Part shown: in pieces, positions 1 to 6,689 of the stretch
Position numbering within the stretch: the stretch's first letter is position 1
Layout of the letters: each line of letters opens with the position of its first letter
IMG/VR virus record: IMGVR_UViG_3300030333_001915
Span: 1,972-25,076 of that record
Source: a virus
Length of the DNA stretch: 23,105 nt
Direction: 5' to 3' (one strand)
Translations under genes and position numbers: made by a program
The notes under the pieces: model-generated
Seen by the model: only the letters and a program-made list of their open reading frames with translations
What the model was told of the DNA's origin: nothing
Database searches by the model: none

Positions 1-56
1 TAAGTAGTGGAAATGATATGAGCCTATTGCCCGCAGGATGGGGTGACGGACAATGA
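1..56 (+). CDS. C-terminal end of an upstream gene (partial)
   Basis: The reading frame entered at base 3 is open from the left edge to a TGA at 54-56 and reads SSGNDMSLLPAGWGDGQ. That stop overlaps the ATG of the next gene as ATGA, the same junction used by several real gene pairs in this window, so this is probably the end of a coding gene whose body lies to the left. An alternative is a 12-residue leader peptide starting at the ATG at 18, but no good ribosome site precedes it. Too little is present to name a product. Confidence 0.4.
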   Translation, partial: SSGNDMSLLPAGWGDGQ

Positions 57-325
57 GTAAAGCGTTCTCTATTGGTTGGTCATTATCCAAGAATGAAAAA
101 CCCTGCAAAGATTGTGGCGAACCGGCAATGACTAATTTTCGATTCCCAATATGGGAGTTTAATGGACTGTGCGCCAAATGCTTCGTGCGAAGATTACGAG
201 AAGCGGGTGTAGTAGAAGGAGATGAGGAAACAGGCAGGCCCGGAACAACACCACTTGATATGATCAATGCAAAAATGACTCAAGACGGGCAGGCTGGCGA
301 ACAGCAAAGGAGGGATTTAGCATGA
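53..325 (+). CDS. Small zinc-ribbon protein upstream of the terminase
   Basis: This 90-residue protein has two CxxC knuckles, C18/C21 (CKDCGE) and C40/C43 (CAKC), separated by 18 residues with aromatic and basic content. That is the layout of a treble-clef or zinc-ribbon fold. The C-terminal third is polar and probably disordered. GGATGGGGTGACGG lies just upstream of the ATG, and the stop overlaps the terminase ATG (ATGA at 322-325), so the two are translationally coupled. The position directly before the large terminase is where many tailed viruses place the small terminase subunit. This protein could recognise DNA or help packaging, but it has no visible helix-turn-helix, so that role is only a contextual guess. 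The family is not recognised. Confidence 0.8.
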   Translation: MSKAFSIGWSLSKNEKPCKDCGEPAMTNFRFPIWEFNGLCAKCFVRRLREAGVVEGDEETGRPGTTPLDMINAKMTQDGQAGEQQRRDLA

Positions 326-1737
326 GCAACCCCCTTCTTGACCTTACAGGCAAAGTCGATTTTGAAATGGGTCGCCGTGATTTCAAATACTTCTTTGAAG
401 ATATTTGTGGATTTCAATTAGCGCATTTCCATAATGAATGGTATGAAATGTCTGAAAAGAACAACAAGACCTGTGTTATTGCGTCTCGTGATCATGGAAA
501 ATCTGTATTCTATCGTTGCTATCTTCTATGGAAAATGGCATACAACCCCGGAACCGAGGTTCTATTCTTCTCCCACAGTCAGCATCAGTCCATTGACCAT
601 ATGGCAAAAATGGATGAAATGATAATGACTGTCCCAGCATTGCAGCACCTAAAGCCAAAGCGAGGATGGGCAAAGCAGTTATTCAAGTTCACAAACAAAT
701 CATCAATTCGTGCTATGTCTGTCGGCAAAGCGGTTCGTGGGGCGCACCCCGATATTGTAGTTCTTGACGACATATTGTCGAGCGAAGCGGCGACTCAATT
801 GAAATCAGTAGCCCAATGGTTCTACACGGCTCTATTGCCGGTTCTTCACCACACAGCACAATTGTGTATTGTTGGCACACCGTTCTCATTTACAGACCTG
901 TATTCAGAATTGAAGGGCCTAAGTGGATATGAAGTTAGAGAATACCCCGCAATCAATGAGAAAACAGGAGACCCGCTTTGGCCTGAACGATGGTCATTAG
1001 ACGCATTAAACTCAAGACGTAATGAAATGACTTCCATTGCATTTACTCGTGAGTATCTGTGCCAACCGCTATCCAGCGAGGAGAGTTTATTCCCTGAAGA
1101 AATGATTTCAAATGCCAAAGATGACTCACTATCACTATCCTATTACCCCGACCCTGATGAAAATCTGAATTATTACATTGGCTGGGACCCTGCTATCAGT
1201 CCTGATCGAAAAGCCGACTATACCTGTATGATGGTTATCGCAATGAACGAGAACCGACACAAGAGAATTATCCACGTTCATCACGAAAAAGGAATGGACT
1301 TCAGCAGTCAAATCGACAAAATCATCGAATTGAATGCACGGTTCAACCCCGTAATCATTGAGTTAGAAACAAACAATTTCGCTCTCGCATTCAATCAAGT
1401 CCTGAAGGAAATCAGTGATTTGCCAATTAAACCATTCAATATGAGCCGAATGAAGAAGGAGGCATTGATTCATACATTACAACTACACTTTGAACAGGGA
1501 CACCTCGTTATTCCTTACAATGATTCAGGCTCTACATTGAGACACATGAACACCCTCATTACCGAACTATCTACATTCACTATGCTTGAAAATGGGCGAA
1601 TGGAAAGCCTTGGCGCACATGACGATATGGTTATTGCACTTGCTCTATCCGTGCAGGCAACAAAGGAGTATCGGGACAACATCGTGATTCTTGATGCAGA
1701 AACATGGAGTAAACGATTGGGGTGGGCTGATGCGTGA
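322..1737 (+). CDS. terL: Terminase large subunit (packaging ATPase and nuclease)
   Basis: This is the motor that cuts concatemeric viral DNA and pumps it into the prohead through the portal. The 471-residue protein shows the usual two-domain order. The N-terminal ATPase has a Walker A-type loop ASRDHGKS (54-61), a Walker B strand IVVLDD (145-150) and a coupling motif IVGTPFS (183-189). The C-terminal RNase H-like nuclease has acidic residues at D289 in IGWDP, E347/E349 in IIELE, and D434/D435 in GAHDD. Length and motif order are normal for TerL and no catalytic residue appears lost. It overlaps its upstream neighbour by 4 nt and the next gene by 8 nt. The assignment rests on motifs and on the portal, protease and capsid genes downstream. 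Confidence 0.96.
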   Translation: MSNPLLDLTGKVDFEMGRRDFKYFFEDICGFQLAHFHNEWYEMSEKNNKTCVIASRDHGKSVFYRCYLLWKMAYNPGTEVLFFSHSQHQSIDHMAKMDEMIMTVPALQHLKPKRGWAKQLFKFTNKSSIRAMSVGKAVRGAHPDIVVLDDILSSEAATQLKSVAQWFYTALLPVLHHTAQLCIVGTPFSFTDLYSELKGLSGYEVREYPAINEKTGDPLWPERWSLDALNSRRNEMTSIAFTREYLCQPLSSEESLFPEEMISNAKDDSLSLSYYPDPDENLNYYIGWDPAISPDRKADYTCMMVIAMNENRHKRIIHVHHEKGMDFSSQIDKIIELNARFNPVIIELETNNFALAFNQVLKEISDLPIKPFNMSRMKKEALIHTLQLHFEQGHLVIPYNDSGSTLRHMNTLITELSTFTMLENGRMESLGAHDDMVIALALSVQATKEYRDNIVILDAETWSKRLGWADA

Positions 1738-3145
1738 TCGAATAGAAGCAATTGTAGGTGTTGAATGCCTTGTTGATGCAATACACAAAGCAGCACCATT
1801 AGCGGCAATGGCTGCACGTCAAGTCGCAGCAGGTGCGGTAGCAGATTCAGGTTCAGCACTTTTGGAAGAGGCAAAAAAGAAAGTCAAAGACGCTGAAAAG
1901 GAAACACGGAATGCCGAAGAAAACTTAGCATCTGTTGAGGAACAATCCGCACCGGAGGCTACTGTTGATGATGCGCCTCCTAAGCCCGAACAACCTGCCG
2001 AAGCATTATCGGGTTCACAGGATTCGCCTGAAGTATCTGAAGGCCAAGGAAGTCCAAGAGATAACGCAGGTGTAAGAGGAATGAAGAACGAAAACAGTAG
2101 TGCTTCGCCTGCTGAAACAGATGGTTCTGAAGCATCTGCGCCCGCAGCCGCAGAAGTGCCATTGACTCGTTCTTGGTTTGTAGACAATTTTGGCATGAGT
2201 AGTGCCGCTGTTAGTGAAATGCTAATCAAAGCAGGAAGACATGATGCTCTTGAAATTATTCAGCCTTTGATCATAGAAGAACGTAAAGCGATAGTCAAGT
2301 ATTTTGAAGGCGTATCGTTTGAGGTTGTAGAAGAAATCCCATTAGGGGATAGTGATTATGAGTATTTGAGTAAGAATAGTGAGCGATTGAGAATACCATT
2401 TCTTCAATTGGTCAAAGGTTGGTCTGATGCTGAAGATGATGAGCAACGTGAAAAGGCACTGTCCCTTTGGACAAGTCGAATCGACAAATCGACACGGCTC
2501 TCAATTCGTGAGGATGATATTCTCAAAAGGTGTGCTGAAGTAATGTGGGAACGTGGACCGATGAATGCACAGACCTTGAAGTCCTATGGTGTAGCCGCAC
2601 CATCGAAGGAAATTGCCAAATTGATTCGTTCCCATGGATTCCTATACGACATTATCAAAGCAGGTCAAGGAACCAAGTCAGATGAAAGAAGCCTATTTTA
2701 CGACATTGACCGCCCCGATGTAGTCATCAAAAACGTGGGTCGTTTGATTGGTTCATTATTAGACACAGGTGGAGAATTGGGAATCGGTCCTCGTGGCGAA
2801 CCACGTTTGTCCCTGCCGTTTTCAAGTTTGAATGCACCTGCTTATGCCAACGCTGTTAAGAGTGAGATGGGTGTGAGGAATGTTAGGGCGGAGGGGCCGT
2901 GGTTGATCGTGGAAGGTGAAGCAGCAGTCGGTAAAGCCCTTGAGTGGTCTATTCCTTCAATGAATGAGAAGCGTGATGATGCAATCATTATGAAAAGCGC
3001 AATCAGTGGGGATGAAAAGGCACAAAAAATCTTAGCATTCAATCTTGCTACTCCATATCGTCAATTAGAATTGATGAAGACATGGAATTGGTCTATTGAA
3101 ACATTTGATACTATTCTAAAGGAGGTTGTTGCTAATGGCGAGTGA
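1730..3145 (+). CDS. DNA-binding-type protein: winged helix plus LAGLIDADG-like domain
   Basis: The 471-residue protein sits between terminase and portal. The ATG at 1730 is preferred because GGGGTGGG precedes it and it overlaps the terminase stop by only 8 nt; an in-frame ATG at 1691 would add 13 residues. Residues 1-140 are an Ala/Glu/Pro-rich coiled-coil and linker region. Residues about 261-326 read like a winged helix (ILKRCAEVMWERGPM, then a recognition-helix-like SKEIAKLIRSHGF). Residues 339-415 resemble one LAGLIDADG unit: LIGSLLDTGGEL (339-350) aligns with the signature helix, followed by strand PRLSLPFSS, a helix, strand PWLIVEG and a helix. The catalytic Asp position of the signature appears to be Gly347, so nuclease activity is doubtful. 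Together these suggest DNA recognition, perhaps standing in for a small terminase. The fold call is from pattern, not search. Confidence 0.75.
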   Translation: MRDRIEAIVGVECLVDAIHKAAPLAAMAARQVAAGAVADSGSALLEEAKKKVKDAEKETRNAEENLASVEEQSAPEATVDDAPPKPEQPAEALSGSQDSPEVSEGQGSPRDNAGVRGMKNENSSASPAETDGSEASAPAAAEVPLTRSWFVDNFGMSSAAVSEMLIKAGRHDALEIIQPLIIEERKAIVKYFEGVSFEVVEEIPLGDSDYEYLSKNSERLRIPFLQLVKGWSDAEDDEQREKALSLWTSRIDKSTRLSIREDDILKRCAEVMWERGPMNAQTLKSYGVAAPSKEIAKLIRSHGFLYDIIKAGQGTKSDERSLFYDIDRPDVVIKNVGRLIGSLLDTGGELGIGPRGEPRLSLPFSSLNAPAYANAVKSEMGVRNVRAEGPWLIVEGEAAVGKALEWSIPSMNEKRDDAIIMKSAISGDEKAQKILAFNLATPYRQLELMKTWNWSIETFDTILKEVVANGE

Positions 3146-4955
3146 CGAATCAAAAAGAATGGAACGATTATTTTCGGCTATTGGCGTTGATATGGAACGC
3201 CATACCACCCCCGTTCCTGCAATGCCGTTGTTTACCAGCGGTGTTCAGGAACCCCCCCTTCTTCAGGGAATTACCATCCCTGCATTATATGCGGCTGCGT
3301 ATGAGTGTGTAGTATTGCGTTCTATATTGAATCACTTGAATGTTGAGACATTCAGAAAAGGGTGGGCTTGGAAACCTAAGTTTGTGGTCAAATGTCGTGA
3401 CTGTAATGACGAGTTCCAACAACAATTAGAGGTATGTGAGACCTGTGGCGGCGAAGTCAGAAAGCCCGACAAAGAGCAATTAGAATATGCCGACTTAATT
3501 CTCAATGATCAGAACCGAATGAAACAATCATTCATTGAGGTTCTTCGTGAAATTGAAATGGATTTGAATATCGTGGATGATGCGTATATTGTATTGACCA
3601 AAGAATACTTCATTGACCCAGCAACAAAGCAACCACAGTTTTACCGCATCAAGGAAATTACTCGTGCAGACCCAATCTTCATGCGTATTGTAGCGGATAA
3701 GCGTGGTGTCCGTGGTGGCCGTCAATACACAAGCCTTGTTGACCGTTCGTTTAGAACCAGCGACAAAGATGCAAAATGCCCTAAGACAGGAATGGCTGTC
3801 GTTCCTATTCATTACATGAACCTTGCAGGTGTAGGTGCGGGTCAGGTCTATACTGACGATGAAATTGTCCACATAAGCAAATGGTCCCCGTCAAAATTGT
3901 ATGGTCGCAGTCCCATTGCTACAATGTGGCGTCAAGTCAATACTCTCATCGCAATGGACAATTACGTTTACTCCGCATATCAGAAGCGTAGAATGCCTCG
4001 TGGAGTAATGGTCATCAAATCTTCCAATCTTGAAACGGTCGAAAGAACCGCACGCAATATACAGGAACATCTTGAGAGAGACCCGAATTACATCCCAACA
4101 GTCGGTGTTGAAACCGAATCAGGTAGAGGCGGCCTTGAGTATGTTCGTATGATGGACACCCTTGAAGAATTACAGTATATCCCAATCAAGGACGACATTC
4201 GTCAACGTATTGCAGCATTCTTTGGAGTATCAAACGTATTCATGAATGACGTATCAGGCGGTGGTTTGAATAACGAAGGTATGCAAATTGTGGTTAGCAA
4301 TAGGTCAGTGGCTTATGCACAATCCATTTACAACACAGTATTATTCCCTGCATTGATGGAGGCGTTTTCGATCACAGAATGGACATTGACTTTGAGTCCA
4401 CATGAAGAAGAAGATGAAATTATGACCCTGCGCCGAGACGAAATGGCAATCCGCAATATGATGCAAATGAAGCAGGCTGGCTTTGATGCCACGTTGAGAG
4501 ACACTACCGACAATGAAATGTTGGAGTTTGATTACAGCCAACCCGACCCACAAGAGGTAGCGGCGGCACAGGAAGCAGCAGCGGCAGAACAGCAGCAACA
4601 GGGCGGTGGTGAACAAGGGGGGGCCGTTCAGACAAGTATGGATGAATTGGAAATGACTCCTGAAATGCTATTCAAACGAACCGAGTTTACACCTAATAGG
4701 GGTGGTTCAAAAGTAATCCCTGAATCGGTAGTCACTTCAGGTGATTTACCTGCATTAAGAACAATCGGGGATAGTCAAATGGGTGAGAGAAATAGTGGTG
4801 GAGAATCGCCTCAACGCATTAAGCGAGTAGACGGCGCACCATCCATGGCTACTACGAGAGGGGACAAACGGGATGATAGGACTGCGGCGGAACGTGCTGT
4901 GGACCACAGATTAAAAGAAATGGAACGCAGGGGCGGTTCAAAGGGGCAACGATAA
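3135..4955 (+). CDS. Portal protein with an inserted zinc ribbon
   Basis: The portal is the twelve-subunit ring at one capsid vertex through which DNA enters and leaves. The ATG at 3135 is chosen because AAAGGAGG ends 9 nt before it; a TTG at 3126 lies in frame. The 606-residue protein has portal-type landmarks: YGRSPIATMW (from residue 256), a long helical region with IPIKDDIRQRIAAFFGVSNV, and a GGGLNNEGM segment (about 375-383) followed by the C-terminal wing and crown helices. Residues 87-104 hold two CxxC pairs (C87/C90, C101/C104), a zinc ribbon not usual in portals, in the N-terminal wing. The tail after about residue 470 is low-complexity (Ala/Gln/Glu runs, then Arg/Gly-rich) and probably disordered. 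It overlaps the previous gene by 11 nt. Confidence 0.88.
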   Translation: MASDESKRMERLFSAIGVDMERHTTPVPAMPLFTSGVQEPPLLQGITIPALYAAAYECVVLRSILNHLNVETFRKGWAWKPKFVVKCRDCNDEFQQQLEVCETCGGEVRKPDKEQLEYADLILNDQNRMKQSFIEVLREIEMDLNIVDDAYIVLTKEYFIDPATKQPQFYRIKEITRADPIFMRIVADKRGVRGGRQYTSLVDRSFRTSDKDAKCPKTGMAVVPIHYMNLAGVGAGQVYTDDEIVHISKWSPSKLYGRSPIATMWRQVNTLIAMDNYVYSAYQKRRMPRGVMVIKSSNLETVERTARNIQEHLERDPNYIPTVGVETESGRGGLEYVRMMDTLEELQYIPIKDDIRQRIAAFFGVSNVFMNDVSGGGLNNEGMQIVVSNRSVAYAQSIYNTVLFPALMEAFSITEWTLTLSPHEEEDEIMTLRRDEMAIRNMMQMKQAGFDATLRDTTDNEMLEFDYSQPDPQEVAAAQEAAAAEQQQQGGGEQGGAVQTSMDELEMTPEMLFKRTEFTPNRGGSKVIPESVVTSGDLPALRTIGDSQMGERNSGGESPQRIKRVDGAPSMATTRGDKRDDRTAAERAVDHRLKEMERRGGSKGQR

Positions 4956-4988
4956 AGAGGGTCCTATGCATCGGATGGAGTGGTTGAG

Positions 4989-5357
4989 ATGAGCGAAGCA
5001 GTAGGAGATTTCGGAATAATCAGCAAAATGGAACCCATGGCTCGCCGTGCATTGGCACAAATGGAAGCAATGGAAAAGGCGATTCAGCATAACAATAGAG
5101 ACGATATTGAGAAGCATCTAATGGAGGCTCAAAACGCTCTATCCAAACTCAAAGAAGATTTGGATTTGCATGACCGATTGAACAAAATGTTCACGTCTGC
5201 AACTGATTCCAGCGAATTGCAGAAATCCGTTGGAAATCTACACACATTCAAACATACAGATTCGGACTACGATGGAACCGAGGGTGACGTTGTAGTAATG
5301 GGAGTGTCCCGTAAAGGTCGTTCTTCAACCGTTATGCGCCCTCACCGTGTATTTTGA
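4989..5357 (+). CDS. Small helical protein, unknown function
   Basis: This 122-residue protein starts at the ATG at 4989, which has GGAG at 4977-4980 with 8 nt spacing; an in-frame GTG at 4980 would swallow that site. Residues 1-75 are strongly helical with heptad-like spacing (for example NALSKLKEDLDLHDRLNKMF), suggesting a coiled coil. The C-terminal 40 residues are basic and beta-like (DVVVMGVSRKGRSS). It is the first of four small genes between the portal and a giant open frame, a region where viruses encode portal-associated or internal virion proteins. No family is recognised and no catalytic motif is seen. Confidence 0.75.
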   Translation: MSEAVGDFGIISKMEPMARRALAQMEAMEKAIQHNNRDDIEKHLMEAQNALSKLKEDLDLHDRLNKMFTSATDSSELQKSVGNLHTFKHTDSDYDGTEGDVVVMGVSRKGRSSTVMRPHRVF

Positions 5358-5366
5358 GGGAATAGA

Positions 5367-5882
5367 ATGTATTGGGATGAGGGCAATTCTAAAGCGGTGT
5401 CTCACCGTTTTCGTCACGAAGGCGAACAACAGAATGGTCTGATCATCAAACAAATGCCAATGGCAGGACCACCTCAAGCAGCCCCAGCAGGAATGGAGGC
5501 CCCAGCAGACCCAATGATGGGTGGAATGCCTGCACCTCCAAAATCAGCGGTTGGCATGGCATTCGATGCCATAGATTCAGGCATTCAAGCATTGGCGGGC
5601 GAAATGGCAGCAATCAATGATTTGCTCGCTCAAGTCCGTGCAACTAACATTGACCCACAAATGACTATGGCATTACAGGGCGATATGGAAAAGATGCGAC
5701 AAAAGCAATTGAGCCTCACAGCAGACCTTTCAATGATTCGTGAAATGCACGCTTCATTAGGACAACATGGTCAACCAGCAGCAGACCCAATGACTGCTGC
5801 AATGGGTCAACAAGCACCAATGAATATGCCTCAAGAAATGCCACCAATGGATGCGGCTACTATGCCACAACAAGCGATGTGA
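5367..5882 (+). CDS. Met/Pro/Ala-rich helical protein, unknown function
   Basis: The 171-residue product begins 9 nt after the previous stop, with GAGGG upstream of the ATG. It has Met- and Pro-rich ends (PMAGPPQAAPAG near the N-terminus, MPQEMPPMD near the C-terminus) around a predicted long helix at about residues 60-130 (IDSGIQALAGEMAAINDL and following). Such flexible-helix-flexible composition is seen in scaffold-like or internal virion proteins, but nothing specific identifies it. It belongs to the same four-gene run as its neighbours. Function is unknown. Confidence 0.75.
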   Translation: MYWDEGNSKAVSHRFRHEGEQQNGLIIKQMPMAGPPQAAPAGMEAPADPMMGGMPAPPKSAVGMAFDAIDSGIQALAGEMAAINDLLAQVRATNIDPQMTMALQGDMEKMRQKQLSLTADLSMIREMHASLGQHGQPAADPMTAAMGQQAPMNMPQEMPPMDAATMPQQAM

Positions 5883-5888
5883 TCAAGA

Positions 5889-6227
5889 ATGACTGACGAA
5901 ATGAAGCAGGCTGAAATCGACCTCATGAAAGAGATGGTCGATGAAATTAGAGAATTGCGAGAACGTGTTGTCTCACTTGAAGCACAAAACTCAATCCTAT
6001 CAAAATCTATTGACGACCCCGAAACCATGATGAAAAAGGCAGGGTGGTTGAAAGTAGTCACTCCAATGGCCGATGAAACATATGACCCGCTAAACCGTGA
6101 ATTGGGAGACGGAAGTCAATCATTCGCTGGTCCTTTCCAAGGTAGCGGAGACACATTCCAAAAACAAGACCGATACACCGAGTTAGAGGCATGGAAAGAA
6201 GCAGAAAGGGTGGTGAGTGGACAATGA
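5889..6227 (+). CDS. Short coiled-coil protein, unknown function
   Basis: The 112-residue protein is preceded by GTGATC, a good match to the part of the ribosome site that pairs with the GGATCAC segment of the 16S tail, 5 nt before the ATG. Residues 1-45 form an amphipathic helix (MKEMVDEIRELRERVVSLE) typical of a dimeric or trimeric coiled coil. The remainder is polar, with Gly/Phe-rich stretches (SQSFAGPFQGSGDTF). The stop overlaps the next ATG as ATGA. It may be a small virion or assembly protein; no family is recognised. Confidence 0.75.
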   Translation: MTDEMKQAEIDLMKEMVDEIRELRERVVSLEAQNSILSKSIDDPETMMKKAGWLKVVTPMADETYDPLNRELGDGSQSFAGPFQGSGDTFQKQDRYTELEAWKEAERVVSGQ

Positions 6228-6679
6228 TTGAATGGCACGACCCAGCAGCAACCCCTGAAGGTGAAATCCTAAAGGACATTTTGAAAATGGAATTGGACCT
6301 CTTGAAGTATCAACAAGAACCGACAGGAGACAATGCAGTTCCGACATTCATGGATTACGCTGGTGGTCAGCCTGTTCAGGCTGCGGGTGGATACACAACA
6401 AATCAAGTTCTACCCTCCTATGAGGATACAGCACCTAAATCTGCACCTATTAGTGAAGTTTATTCAATGCCTGCATCGTATCAAACAGGATATGATAGCA
6501 AAGGCTCATCCCTTCATATGCACATGACTGACGGCGGAACCACCAAAGGACAATACCGTGATTCAGTAGAAGATGCTATGACCAAATTGACGATGATCAA
6601 GAAGAATGCTGACCAAGGCGATATGGGCTTGATTGATGAAATCGAGGCGTTGCTCAAACAAATTGGGACCCGCCTATGA
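6224..6679 (+). CDS. Small virion-region protein, unknown function
   Basis: The ATG at 6224 overlaps the upstream stop (ATGA) and follows GGTGGTGAGTGG, so it is preferred to the in-frame ATG at 6191. The 151-residue product has a short N-terminal helix (EGEILKDILKMELDLLKYQ), a central Gly/Tyr/Pro-rich segment (YAGGQPVQAAGGYTTNQ) and a C-terminal helix (DSVEDAMTKLTMIKKNADQ). It precedes the giant gene by only 10 nt and the two are probably co-translated. Function is unknown; position suggests an internal or portal-associated protein. Confidence 0.72.
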   Translation: MIEWHDPAATPEGEILKDILKMELDLLKYQQEPTGDNAVPTFMDYAGGQPVQAAGGYTTNQVLPSYEDTAPKSAPISEVYSMPASYQTGYDSKGSSLHMHMTDGGTTKGQYRDSVEDAMTKLTMIKKNADQGDMGLIDEIEALLKQIGTRL

Positions 6680-6689
6680 GGTGGGGACA

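Noticed and set aside
1819-2229. 136-residue minus-strand frame opposite the LAGLIDADG-like gene
   Set aside because: Ser/Ala-rich shadow of the Glu/Ala/Pro-rich coding strand; no start signal.
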